Assembly (NCBI RefSeq): GCF_001672755.1
Contig: NZ_LZKI01000183.1
Coordinates: 1-59,593 of the forward strand
Source: Mycobacterium colombiense
GTDB lineage: Bacteria; Actinomycetota; Actinomycetes; Mycobacteriales; Mycobacteriaceae
Direction: 5' to 3'
Length of the DNA: 59,593 nucleotides
The translations under genes were made by a program, and so were the position numbers. Shown in pieces: positions 1 to 7,271 of this stretch (its first letter is position 1; each line of letters starts with the position of its first letter). Below the pieces are notes generated by a model, which was not told where the DNA came from, made no database searches, and saw nothing but the letters and a program-made list of their open reading frames with translations.

Positions 1-522
1 ACCGCGCCCGGCATGGTGGGGGCGGGTTGAGCCACGCCGGCCAACCCGGCCAGACCCGCCAGACCCGCCGCACCGGCGCCGCCCGCCCCCGGCATCCCAG
101 CCTTCAGCTACCCCTATGTGGTCGGCCCTCCCGGCCTCGGGGCCGGGGAGAACATGAGCCTCGGCTCGCGCGCCGGCCAGAAGTCGCCCGCGGCCGACAC
201 CGCTGCGGCGCCGGCCGCCGCGGCCCGGCGGGAACAGGTCCGCCGCCGCCGGCGTCCCCGGCCGGGTGTGATCGATCCCGGGCGCCGCTACGAATACCTA
301 GACCAGGGTTCGGACGGGGAATCCGCCCACGCGACGGCCTCGGATCGGGGTGCGGGGCAGATGGGGTTCACCGGCACCGCTCCCGAGTCGGGCGCCGCTC
401 CCGTGGGCTTGACCACAGTTGCCGCCGCTTCTCTGGACGACAGCCCGAGCCTGCCGCTGTTGCCGAGCAGTTGGAGCCCCGAAACCGAAGAGGGAACATC
501 CGGGCAGGTAGAAGGCCCGTAA
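1..522 (+). CDS. PPE-PPW family protein, C-terminal fragment (5' end outside window; in-frame TGA at 28-30)
   Basis: The reading frame ending at TAA 520-522 encodes the typical C-terminal region of a mycobacterial PPE protein of the PPW subfamily. It has an Ala/Pro-rich linker, a basic stretch (VRRRRRPRPG) followed by RRYEYLD, the GFTGT element, and the PxxPxxW signature as PLLPSSW near the end. PPE proteins are secreted or surface-exposed substrates of ESX type VII systems. The N-terminal PPE domain lies left of the window. The same frame has a TGA at 28-30, inside the linker, and the first possible start after it is a GTG at 118. The gene may therefore be a pseudogene, or it may carry a frameshift or a base error. 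The family call is strong; whether the gene is intact cannot be judged here. Confidence 0.7.
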
Positions 523-626
523 CGGGCCACGCGTGCGGTCGCGGCGGTTTGGGCGGCTTCCGATCGGGCTACCAAGCTTCCAGCTCAACGTTAGAGTGGG
601 GGCAGAGCAATGGAGGGAGTCCGTAA

Positions 627-965
627 ATGATGAAGCGTTCGTTGGCCAAACTGGCCGTCACGCTCGGCGGTCTGGCATTGGCGTCGACCGCTGGGGCCGG
701 GGTCGCATCTGCTGATCCCGATTACGGTCCGATGATCCACACCACCTGTAGCTACGACCAGGCGATGCGGGCGGTGCACGCCGAGAACCCGATGGCCGCC
801 CAGTACCTCGACCAATCGCCGCCGAACCAGCAGTTCTTGCAGCAGTACCTGGCGTCGTCGCCCGATCAGCGGGTGAACCTGCTGCACGCGATCGAGCACA
901 ATCAGGGGGCCCAGCAGGCCCTGCCGATCTTCCAGCAAATGATGACGGACTGCACTCGGTACTGA
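627..965 (+). CDS. Hemophore-related secreted protein (Rv1174c/TB8.4-like)
   Basis: This is a 112-residue secreted protein. A cleavable signal peptide ends at about residue 29 (GVASA before DPDYG), followed by a compact helical domain with a single pair of cysteines at about C41 and C109. The layout (TTCSY after the signal, Cys plus Tyr at the end) matches the small Rv1174c/TB8.4 and Rv0203 family, annotated as hemophore-related because Rv0203 binds haem. A GGAGGGA ribosome binding site at 612-618 supports the ATG at 627; a second ATG follows directly. Haem binding by this member is not shown by the sequence. It sits downstream of the PPE fragment and converges on the Rv1417-like gene. Confidence 0.8.
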   Translation: MMKRSLAKLAVTLGGLALASTAGAGVASADPDYGPMIHTTCSYDQAMRAVHAENPMAAQYLDQSPPNQQFLQQYLASSPDQRVNLLHAIEHNQGAQQALPIFQQMMTDCTRY

Positions 966-983
966 GTGCCTCCACCGCTCTAG

Positions 984-997
984 ACCCGGGCCCGGGT
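984..997. terminator. 14-bp perfect palindrome between convergent genes
   Basis: ACCCGGGCCCGGGT is a perfect self-complementary sequence 19 bases after the stop of the TB8.4-like gene, between two convergent genes. It could form a GC hairpin and help end transcription. There is no T-run, so this is a weak call. Confidence 0.35.
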
Positions 998-1086
998 GCC
1001 CCGAGGCGATACGGCCGCTGAGCTGCGCTACGCGTTTGTGGTCGATTCCGCCCTGGGCAACCCGGGCTGCTGGTGGCGGAGCGCGC

Positions 1087-1557
1087 TCAGTGCGTCGGCA
1101 GGTCCGGCCGATAGCGCGCCAGCAGCGACCGGACCGTGTTCATGGCGTCCACCGCGCGGCCCTTGTCAACGGCCTGGATGGCCATCACCGGTATGTACTC
1201 GTCGTCCGGTAGGTCGATGCGCGCCCAGCGGTGACCCACCGGGAAGGACACCCCGGCAACATCCGGCCACTCGATCAGCTTGTCGCCCAACAGATTTCTC
1301 ACCGAAACACCGACCGGCCCCACTCGCAGCCGCGGCCGCGCGAACAACAGCACGACGCCGGCGATGACCAGACCCAGCACCGCGATCGCCACCTGATCGG
1401 AGGTCTGAAAGACCACTCCGGTGGAGCCCACCTTGAGCAGCAGGCCCACCGCGATATGCGCCGCGGCGATGAGAAACGCCGCCCCATAGGCGAATAACGG
1501 TGTGCGATGGGGACGCAGCACCGCATCCCAGGACTCGCGGCCCGACGGCGACGTCAC
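1087..1557 (-). CDS. PH-domain membrane protein (Rv1417-like)
   Basis: A 156-residue protein with two predicted membrane segments (about residues 22-42 and 53-73), followed by a cytoplasmic domain with a bacterial PH-like pattern (RVGPVGVSVRNLLGDKLIEWPDVAGVSF). The same small membrane protein follows ribH in M. tuberculosis (Rv1417). Its GTG start at 1557 overlaps the ribH stop by four bases (GTGA), so it is translationally coupled to ribH and probably the last gene of the ribBA-ribH transcript. Its molecular function is unknown. The synteny suggests, but does not prove, a link to riboflavin metabolism. Confidence 0.8.
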   Translation of the reverse strand: MTSPSGRESWDAVLRPHRTPLFAYGAAFLIAAAHIAVGLLLKVGSTGVVFQTSDQVAIAVLGLVIAGVVLLFARPRLRVGPVGVSVRNLLGDKLIEWPDVAGVSFPVGHRWARIDLPDDEYIPVMAIQAVDKGRAVDAMNTVRSLLARYRPDLPTH

Positions 1558-2036
1558 GACTGAGCGCGCAACTCACGCAGGGTCAGCGCGGTGGTCAAGG
1601 CCGCCAGAGTGGCTTGGGCCCCTTTGTCCTCGGCCGATTCCGGAAGCCCGGCCCGGTCCAACGCCTGCTCCTCGGTGTCGGTGGTCAACACGCCGTTGGC
1701 CACCGGTGTGGAAGTGTCCAATGACACCCGGGTCAGGCCCTGCGTCACCGCATCACACACATATTCGAAATGCGGTGTCTGCCCGCGGATCACGACGCCC
1801 AGCGCGACGACGGCATCGTGGTTGCGGGTGAGTTCCTGCGCCACCACCGGAATTTCGATCGCGCCGATCACCCGGATCACCGTCGGGTCGTCGATACCCG
1901 ATTCCGAGGCCACCTTGCGGGCACCGGCCAACAGTGCGTCGCAGATTTCGCTGTGCCAGGTGCTCGCAACCAGGGCCAGTCGCAGGCCGGATGCATCGAG
2001 CGGCGGAACCTCCGGCACACCGTCGGCGGGGCTCAT
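1554..2036 (-). CDS. ribH: 6,7-dimethyl-8-ribityllumazine synthase
   Basis: Lumazine synthase, the penultimate step of riboflavin synthesis. It condenses 5-amino-6-ribitylamino-uracil with 3,4-dihydroxy-2-butanone 4-phosphate. The 160-residue product has the family motifs GAIEIPVVAQ, ALGVVIRGQTPHFEYV (with the active-site His) and the C-terminal KGAQATLAAL helix. The ATG at 2036 is preferred over the GTG at 2045: a GGAG lies 8 bases upstream of the ATG and too close to the GTG, and the length then equals that of M. tuberculosis RibH. It follows ribBA by 49 bases on the same strand and overlaps the downstream PH-domain gene. Confidence 0.95.
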   Translation of the reverse strand: MSPADGVPEVPPLDASGLRLALVASTWHSEICDALLAGARKVASESGIDDPTVIRVIGAIEIPVVAQELTRNHDAVVALGVVIRGQTPHFEYVCDAVTQGLTRVSLDTSTPVANGVLTTDTEEQALDRAGLPESAEDKGAQATLAALTTALTLRELRAQS

Positions 2037-2085
2037 CGGCGCCACTCCTGCGCATCACTTCGTTCTGCATCGTCGCCGGCGCGGC

Positions 2086-3363
2086 TCACAAAGCACCGCC
2101 GAATTCACCTGGCAGATGGACGGATTCGTGAAAGTCGTCCAGCCCGGCCAGGTCATGGCCCATCTTGTCCCGCTTGGTCATCAGGTAACGGATGTTCTCC
2201 GCGTTGGCACGCACCGGCAGCGGCACCCGCTCGATGATGTGCAGGCCGTACCCGTCCAGCCCGACCCGCTTGGCGGGGTTGTTGGTCAGCAGCCGCATCG
2301 AACGCACCCCGAGGTCCACCAGGATCTGTGCGCCGATACCGTAATCCCTTGCATCCGCTGGCAATCCGAGCTTGAGATTGGCATCGACGGTGTCCTCACC
2401 GGCGTCCTGCAGCTGGTAGGCCTGCAGCTTGTGCATCAGCCCGATGCCGCGGCCCTCGTGGCCACGCATGTACAACACTATGCCGCGTCCCTCGCGGGCG
2501 ACCATGGCCATGGCCGCGTCCAGTTGCGGCCCGCAATCGCAACGGCGCGAACCGAATACGTCACCGGTCAGGCACTCGGAGTGGACGCGCACCAGCACGT
2601 CGTCACCGTCGGAGTTCGGCCCGGAGATGTCTCCGCGCACCAGTGCAACGTGTTCGACCTCTTCGTAGATGCTGGCGTAGCCGATGGCGCGAAACTCGCC
2701 GTGCCGCGTCGGTATCCGGGCCTCAGCGATCCGGGCGATGTGCTTCTCGTGCTTGCGGCGCCACTCGATCAGGTCGGCGATGGTGATCATCGCGAGGTCG
2801 TGTTCGTCGGCGAACACCCGCAGTTCGTCGGTCTGCGCCATCGAACCCTCGTCTTTTTGGCTGACGATCTCGCAGATGGCGCCCGCGGGCTGCAGCCCGG
2901 CCAGCCGGGCCAGGTCCACGGCGGCCTCGGTGTGACCGGGACGGCGCAACACGCCACCGTCCTTGGCGCGCAACGGAACCACGTGACCCGGCCGGGTGAA
3001 GTCGTCGGCGACGCTGGTGGGATCGGCCAGCAGCCGCATCGTGGTGGCCCGGTCCGAGGCCGAAATCCCGGTGCCCACACCCCGTCTTGCGTCGACGGTG
3101 ACCGTGTAAGCGGTGCCGTGCTTGTCCTGGTTCACCGCGTACATCGGCAGCAGGCCCAGCCGGTCGCAGACCTCGCCGTCCAGCGGCACGCACAGGTATC
3201 CCGAGGTATAGCGCACCATGAACGCCACCATCTCCGGCGTCGCCTTCTCGGCGGCGAAGATCAGATCACCCTCGTTCTCGCGGTCCTCATCGTCGATGAC
3301 GATGACGGCCTTGCCGGCCGCAATGTCGGCAACCGCCCTCTCGACGGAGTCCAACCTCGTCAT
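2086..3363 (-). CDS. ribBA: Bifunctional 3,4-dihydroxy-2-butanone 4-phosphate synthase / GTP cyclohydrolase II
   Basis: A 425-residue two-domain enzyme that supplies both precursors of lumazine. The N-terminal half is the DHBP synthase domain (DDEDRENEGDLIFAAEKAT with the acidic metal-binding motif; RPGHVVPLRA; GHTEAAVDLARLAG). The C-terminal half is GTP cyclohydrolase II, with zinc ligands in ECLTGDVFGSRRCDCG and the MRGHEGRGIGL motif. The ATG at 3363 (MTRLDSVE) matches the M. tuberculosis Rv1415 (RibA2) length, and an in-frame extension to 3402 is unlikely. It is the first gene of the leftward ribBA-ribH-Rv1417-like group and has a hairpin in its leader. Confidence 0.95.
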   Translation of the reverse strand: MTRLDSVERAVADIAAGKAVIVIDDEDRENEGDLIFAAEKATPEMVAFMVRYTSGYLCVPLDGEVCDRLGLLPMYAVNQDKHGTAYTVTVDARRGVGTGISASDRATTMRLLADPTSVADDFTRPGHVVPLRAKDGGVLRRPGHTEAAVDLARLAGLQPAGAICEIVSQKDEGSMAQTDELRVFADEHDLAMITIADLIEWRRKHEKHIARIAEARIPTRHGEFRAIGYASIYEEVEHVALVRGDISGPNSDGDDVLVRVHSECLTGDVFGSRRCDCGPQLDAAMAMVAREGRGIVLYMRGHEGRGIGLMHKLQAYQLQDAGEDTVDANLKLGLPADARDYGIGAQILVDLGVRSMRLLTNNPAKRVGLDGYGLHIIERVPLPVRANAENIRYLMTKRDKMGHDLAGLDDFHESVHLPGEFGGAL

Positions 3364-3379
3364 TCTTGCTACCTCGCCG

Positions 3380-3399
3380 TTCCCGCTGTCCGGCGGGAA
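3380..3399 (-). promoter_or_regulatory. Hairpin in the ribBA leader
   Basis: A perfect 7-bp inverted repeat (TTCCCGC, 6-base loop, GCGGGAA) lies 16 bases before the ribBA start, next to the likely ribosome binding sequence (GAGG, about 3372-3375). It could modulate translation. No FMN-riboswitch core was recognised around it, so a ligand-sensing role is not supported. Confidence 0.35.
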
Positions 3400-3939
3400 C
3401 ACTGTCGAAACGGCTCACACGAGAAGCCCACGTGTTGCATTCAGTATGAACCACGGCGACGCCGCCGTTATTGCCACGGCTTGATCAGTGGGACGGTCCC
3501 GAATCGCGTTGCGCCGCCGAGGGGGCTGGCGACGCCGGCGGCGTGACCACGTCCGATGAGCGCGCACATATCTCGTCGCCGCGGATCCCCGCGGCATCCC
3601 GGTGTCGGATCGGGCCTCGCGACCCGCCGTAATCGTTGCCGGGATCACAATTTTGGCCGCCCCGGCCGCCGACACCAGGCACGACACCAGGAGCCCTTTT
3701 CGCGACGGGAAAGGCATCGGGCGATTTCCGGCTCGGGGTAACCCGCAAACAGGATGCCGCCGTCAATAATGGTTTCCCCAACACGCAATATCGTCACCTA
3801 GTGCCAAAAATAACCCCATGAAAGGCCCGTATACACCGAAACCCTTTGCAGCAGATATGTGTTGGCTGTGCCCAATATTTGACACGAGCAAACGGCAAAA
3901 GTGGGTTTCACGGACATATCGGGGGGAAATCCAAACCGC
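3400..3939. other. 540-bp divergent intergenic region, no gene seen
   Basis: This stretch separates the leftward ribBA gene from a rightward secreted-protein gene. The open frames in it have atypical composition (Arg/Pro/Ser-rich, no ribosome binding sites, no recognisable domain) and are taken as noise. It is less GC-rich than its surroundings near 3750-3900, which suits promoter DNA for the secreted protein. No riboswitch, tRNA or repeat was recognised. Confidence 0.5.
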
Positions 3940-4308
3940 ATGAATACCAACACACAAACACGACCGTGGGTCCGCCTGTGCACCGGCGCGCTCGCGGCCG
4001 GCGGCCTGGCCATGTCCGCCCTCGGACTGTCCACCGGCACCGCCTCGGCGGCGCCTCCTCCTCCGCCCATGTACCACCACCACTGGTGTCCGGGCGAGCA
4101 GTGGGACCCGGGCTGGGGCCCCAACCAGAACTGGAACAACTGCCGTGACTGGGACGACAATTACGGCGGCCCGGCCGGCTACGGGGCGCCGCCGTGGGCG
4201 GGGCCGCCGCCACCCCCGCCGCCGTGGGCACCGTGGGCCCAGATCGTCTGGGATCCCGGCATGAACCATTGGGGTTACTGGGAAGGCCCCAACTGGCGCC
4301 CGGTGTAA
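3940..4308 (+). CDS. Small secreted Pro/Trp/Tyr-rich protein
   Basis: A 122-residue protein with a signal peptide (basic start, hydrophobic core, cleavage near TASAAPPP). A short low-complexity mature chain follows, rich in Pro, Trp, Gly, Asn and Tyr (HHHWCPGEQWDPGWG, two Cys, poly-Pro runs, ending NWRPV). Similar small proteins with an HWCPG...W pattern are common in mycobacteria, and their function is unknown. The ATG at 3940 is chosen because a purine-rich GGGGGGAAA lies about 11 bases upstream; an in-frame GTG at 3901 would put an unusual extension before the signal peptide. Confidence 0.75.
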   Translation: MNTNTQTRPWVRLCTGALAAGGLAMSALGLSTGTASAAPPPPPMYHHHWCPGEQWDPGWGPNQNWNNCRDWDDNYGGPAGYGAPPWAGPPPPPPPWAPWAQIVWDPGMNHWGYWEGPNWRPV

Positions 4309-4334
4309 TCAGCCGAGTAACCAGCTGATCCCGA

Positions 4335-4371
4335 AACAGGCCGCTGCCGCGGCGCGAGACGCCGGCCTGTT
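4335..4371. terminator. Bidirectional terminator hairpin
   Basis: A 9-bp perfect stem (AACAGGCCG at 4335-4343 with CGGCCTGTT at 4363-4371) sits exactly between two convergent genes that end at 4308 (+) and 4373 (-). The loop itself is GC-rich. The placement suits a terminator serving both directions. There is no long U-tract, as is usual in mycobacteria. Confidence 0.6.
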
Positions 4372-4372
4372 G

Positions 4373-4849
4373 TCATGACGGCTTGTCCTCGGCGGAAGAG
4401 TCTTTGGCCAGGTGGCGCAGGACCCGTTCGTTGAGGGCGGCGAGCATGTCGAGCTCAGCCGGCGTGAGCAGGTCGATGAAGTTCCGGCGGACGTCCTCCA
4501 CGTGTCCGGGCGCCGCCTTCTCGATGGCAGCCCGGCCGGCCGGCAGCAGGCAGACCATGGTGCTGCGGGCGTCGTCGGGATTGGGCTCGCGACCGATCAG
4601 CCCGTCCTTCTGCATGCGTCGAACCTGGTGGGAGACACGGCTCTTCTCCCAGCCCAGCATGTTGCACAGGTCGCGGGCGGCCATGCGGTCTCCGTCGTGA
4701 CCCGAGAGCACCGCCAGGATCTCGTAGTCAGCCCCCGACAGGCCCGATTCCTGCAGACCCCGGTTCAGGTGCACGTCGAGCTGGTGATGCGCGTGCTGAA
4801 AGGCCCGCCAGGCGCGGTCTTCACGAGGGTTGAGCCACTTCGGTTCCAT
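4373..4849 (-). CDS. MarR family transcriptional regulator
   Basis: A 158-residue winged-helix repressor of the MarR family. The recognition region reads MLGWEKSRVSHQVRRMQKDG, followed by a wing with DARSTMVCLLPAGRA and a C-terminal dimerisation helix. The ATG at 4849 (MEPKWLNP) is the best start; a TTG at 4870 would add seven residues. The gene is divergent from a two-gene oxidoreductase set at 4949-6541. The intergenic DNA contains GGTTGA(T)CA-type inverted repeats that recur before the second target gene, so it probably represses itself and these genes. The inducer is unknown. Confidence 0.88.
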   Translation of the reverse strand: MEPKWLNPREDRAWRAFQHAHHQLDVHLNRGLQESGLSGADYEILAVLSGHDGDRMAARDLCNMLGWEKSRVSHQVRRMQKDGLIGREPNPDDARSTMVCLLPAGRAAIEKAAPGHVEDVRRNFIDLLTPAELDMLAALNERVLRHLAKDSSAEDKPS

Positions 4850-4870
4850 CAGCCCCCATGCTACCTCCAA

Positions 4871-4916
4871 TTGGTTGACGCGTCATCAAAATCGACTTAA
4901 GGTGGACTGATCAACC
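4871..4916. promoter_or_regulatory. Candidate MarR operators in divergent promoter
   Basis: Two related elements lie between the marR-like gene and its divergent neighbour: TTGGTTGACGCGTCATCAA (4871-4889, with the perfect core TGACGCGTCA) and TGATCAACC (4908-4916). A third copy, GGTTGATCAATC, occurs at 5596-5607. The shared GGTTGA(T)CA half-site is what one expects for a local MarR repressor. DNA binding itself is inferred. Confidence 0.55.
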
Positions 4917-4948
4917 TTTTCGATCATCGATTCAAGACGGGACACCTC

Positions 4949-5572
4949 ATGAGCAGCATCAGCATCATCGGCACCGGGAACATGGCCCGCGCCATCGGCG
5001 CGCTGGCGGTAGCGGGCGGCAACACCGTCGAGGTCATCGGCCGCGACCAGACCAAGGCGACTGACCTGGCCAAAGCTCTCGGCGGGGGCGCCACGACGGG
5101 AGAGTTCGGCGCCGTCCCGGCCGGCGAAATCGTCATCGTGGCCCTGTTGTACGCCAATGTCGTTCCGGTCGTCACCCAGTACGGAGACGCCCTCGCGGGC
5201 AAGGTCATCGTCGACATCAGCAACCCATTCAATGCCGCGGCCGACGGGCTGGCCATCCCCGATGACACCTCGGTCGCGCAGGAAGTTGCCAAGGCGGCCC
5301 CGGCCAGCGCCAGCGTGGTAAAGGCCTTCAACACGATCTTCGGCGTTGTCCTGGCCCAGGGCCGGCCCCTCGACGTCTTCATCGCCGGCGACGACGCGCG
5401 CGCCAAGGCGGGCGTGGCGGAGTTCGTCGAGAGCCTCGGGCTGCGCCCGCTGGACGTCGGCGGCTTGAACATGGCGCACTGGCTGGAGGGAACGGGCCTG
5501 GTCATGATGGGTCTCGCCCGCCACGGGGTGGGCAACTTCGACTTCGCCCTCGGCGCCGCCGTTCCCGGCTGA
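4949..5572 (+). CDS. NADPH-dependent F420 reductase-like oxidoreductase
   Basis: A 207-residue protein of the F420H2:NADP oxidoreductase-like family (Rossmann fold). The dinucleotide motif GTGNMA is at residues 8-13, followed by VEVIGRD (NADP-type second strand), the IVDISNPFN segment and VVKAFNTIF, all hallmarks of this family. Such proteins pass hydride between NADP(H) and a flavin-like cofactor; some homologues use other acceptors. It is the first gene of a pair with an LLM-class F420-dependent enzyme and lies under the divergent MarR gene. True F420 specificity cannot be read from sequence alone. Confidence 0.85.
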   Translation: MSSISIIGTGNMARAIGALAVAGGNTVEVIGRDQTKATDLAKALGGGATTGEFGAVPAGEIVIVALLYANVVPVVTQYGDALAGKVIVDISNPFNAAADGLAIPDDTSVAQEVAKAAPASASVVKAFNTIFGVVLAQGRPLDVFIAGDDARAKAGVAEFVESLGLRPLDVGGLNMAHWLEGTGLVMMGLARHGVGNFDFALGAAVPG

Positions 5573-5595
5573 GCCGTGCCGTGCGCTCTGGCAAT

Positions 5596-5607
5596 GGTTG
5601 ATCAATC
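5596..5607. promoter_or_regulatory. Candidate MarR operator before LLM oxidoreductase
   Basis: GGTTGATCAATC contains the palindrome TTGATCAA and repeats the half-site seen in the divergent promoter at 4871-4916. It lies between the stop of the F420-reductase-like gene and the start at 5624, so the second gene may also have its own regulated promoter. Confidence 0.5.
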
Positions 5608-5623
5608 ATCTAAAGGATTCGCG

Positions 5624-6541
5624 ATGAAGCTTGGTTTCGCGCTGCCCATCGTCGGGCCCGCCATCAGCAGCGCCGCTGGTCTGAGCGCGTTCTGCCGCGG
5701 ACTCGAGGACCTCGGCTACGACACGCTGTGGGTAGGCGATCGTCTGGTCACGCCGGTAGACATGCACAGCACCTATCCGGGCAAAGAGCAGCCGTACCCG
5801 CCGCAGATGACCCGTTACCTCGATCCGGTGCTGCTGTGGACCGTCGCCGCGACAGCGACCAGCCGGATGCGGCTCAACGCCAGCACGCTCAGCACCTTCT
5901 ACTACGAGCCGGTGCACCTGGCCCGGCTGCTGACCACGCTCGACGTGCTCAGCGACGGCCGCCTCGACGTTGGTGTGGGAATCGGGTGGATGAAGGACGA
6001 ACACGACATCGCCCGCAGCGCGGACTGGCACCGGCGCGGGAAGATGCTCGATGACCTGCTGGCCTTCCTGCACGAGTGGTGGACGACCACCCCGGTGTCC
6101 TGGGAGAGCGAGTTCTTCTCGCTGCCACCGGTCCACGCCGACCTGCGTCCGGTCCAGGCCGGCGGTCCGCCCATCTGGATCGGCGGTGCCAGCGAGGCCG
6201 CGATGCGCCGGGTAGGCCGCAGCGGCACCGGCTGGCTCGGGGTCGAGGGGCTGCAGGACGAGGTCACCGATCACCTGTGGTCGATTGCGCGCCGCGCGGC
6301 GCAGGACGCCGGCCGCGATCCGGACGCGCTGAAGACGGCCATGCGGGTCAACCTCGAACCGGGCACGTCCGTCGACTCCGTTGCCGACAAGCTCGAGCGC
6401 CTCGCCGGGTCGGGTGCTGATGAGGCGATCGTGGATGCCTTCGCGATGTTCTCCACCCTTGGCCAGTTGCTCGACTTCGCCGGCCGGGTAATTGCCCGAT
6501 GGCGCGAGCACGGGAACACTCGGCAACCCGGCATGCTCTGA
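5624..6541 (+). CDS. LLM class F420-dependent oxidoreductase (TIGR03619-like)
   Basis: A 305-residue luciferase-like TIM-barrel enzyme. The N terminus MKLGFALPIVGP is the first strand, followed by GLEDLGYDTLWVGDR, RLDVGVGIGWMKDEH and GGPPIWIGGASEAAMRRVGR. These are the standard LLM motifs of mycobacterial F420-dependent oxidoreductases. The ATG at 5624 is preceded by AAGGA at 5613-5617 and aligns with the family start; an in-frame GTG at 5576 is disfavoured. Pairing with an NADPH:F420-reductase-like gene suggests that cofactor recycling is encoded beside the enzyme. The substrate is unknown. Confidence 0.88.
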   Translation: MKLGFALPIVGPAISSAAGLSAFCRGLEDLGYDTLWVGDRLVTPVDMHSTYPGKEQPYPPQMTRYLDPVLLWTVAATATSRMRLNASTLSTFYYEPVHLARLLTTLDVLSDGRLDVGVGIGWMKDEHDIARSADWHRRGKMLDDLLAFLHEWWTTTPVSWESEFFSLPPVHADLRPVQAGGPPIWIGGASEAAMRRVGRSGTGWLGVEGLQDEVTDHLWSIARRAAQDAGRDPDALKTAMRVNLEPGTSVDSVADKLERLAGSGADEAIVDAFAMFSTLGQLLDFAGRVIARWREHGNTRQPGML

Positions 6542-6553
6542 GCGCCCTCCTGT

Positions 6554-7153
6554 TCAGCGGGCCATCAACCGCTCGACGTACTTGGCAATCACGTCGACCT
6601 CGAGGTTCACCTGGGTGCCGACCGGAGCGCGGCCCAGCGTGGTCAATTCGCGGGTGGTGGGGATCAGCGAGACTTCGAACCAGTCCCCCGGCTCGCCGCC
6701 CAGCGCGGACACCGTCAACGAGATCCCGTCTACGGTGATCGATCCCTTTTCCACGACGTAGCGGGCCACCTCGGCCGGCATCTCGATGCGCACCACTTCC
6801 CAGTGCTCCGACGGCGTCCGGCCCACGATGCGCCCGGTCCCGTCGACATGCCCCTGCACGATGTGCCCGCCCAGCCGGCTGTTGACGGCCGCGGCGCGCT
6901 CCAGGTTGACCCGGCTGCCGACCTGCAATTCGCCCAAGTTGGACCGGTTGAGCGATTCGGCCATCACGTCGGCGGTGAACTGGCCGCCGGGCAGCAGCTC
7001 GGCGACGGTCAGGCACACGCCGTTGACGGCGATCGAATCGCCATGGCCCGCGTCGGCGGTCACGACGGCACCGCGGATGGTCAGCCGTGCGGCGTCCGAA
7101 AGGACGTCGCGAGCTGTCACCTCGCCGAGTTCCTCGACAATTCCGGTAAACAT
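6554..7153 (-). CDS. ribC: Riboflavin synthase alpha chain
   Basis: Riboflavin synthase dismutates two lumazines into riboflavin and pyrimidinedione. The 199-residue chain shows the internal duplication of the family: an N-terminal barrel starting MFTGIVEELG with NGVCLTV, and a second barrel with GHIVQGHVDGTG and DGISLTVS. The family start MFTGIVEE corresponds to the ATG at 7153. A TAGCCT hexamer ends 6 bases upstream and could be a -10 box for a leaderless transcript, though an ATG two codons earlier is also open. It is divergent from lprG. Confidence 0.95.
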   Translation of the reverse strand: MFTGIVEELGEVTARDVLSDAARLTIRGAVVTADAGHGDSIAVNGVCLTVAELLPGGQFTADVMAESLNRSNLGELQVGSRVNLERAAAVNSRLGGHIVQGHVDGTGRIVGRTPSEHWEVVRIEMPAEVARYVVEKGSITVDGISLTVSALGGEPGDWFEVSLIPTTRELTTLGRAPVGTQVNLEVDVIAKYVERLMAR

Positions 7154-7258
7154 CCTCATAGGCTAATTGCCCCCCACTCACGCTGATGAGCAGGGCAAAC
7201 ACCGGCGCCCAGACGACACTGGCACCCCGCGTTCACCAGGGCAGTCACCCGCACCCTC

Positions 7259-7264
7259 TACGAT
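7259..7264 (+). promoter_or_regulatory. Probable -10 element of lprG (leaderless start)
   Basis: TACGAT fits a mycobacterial -10 hexamer and lies 7 bases before the ATG at 7272, so transcription would begin at the start codon. It overlaps the earlier in-frame ATG at 7263, which argues against that start. No convincing -35 box was seen. Confidence 0.5.
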
Positions 7265-7271
7265 GCAGAGT

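Noticed and set aside
1591..3546. A 651-residue open frame antisense to ribH and ribBA
   Set aside because: Opposite-strand frames stay open by chance in GC-rich coding DNA; it has no motifs or ribosome site, and ribH/ribBA are certain.
3364..3900. Possible FMN riboswitch before ribBA
   Set aside because: The conserved FMN-element core could not be found in either direction; only a simple 7-bp hairpin is present.
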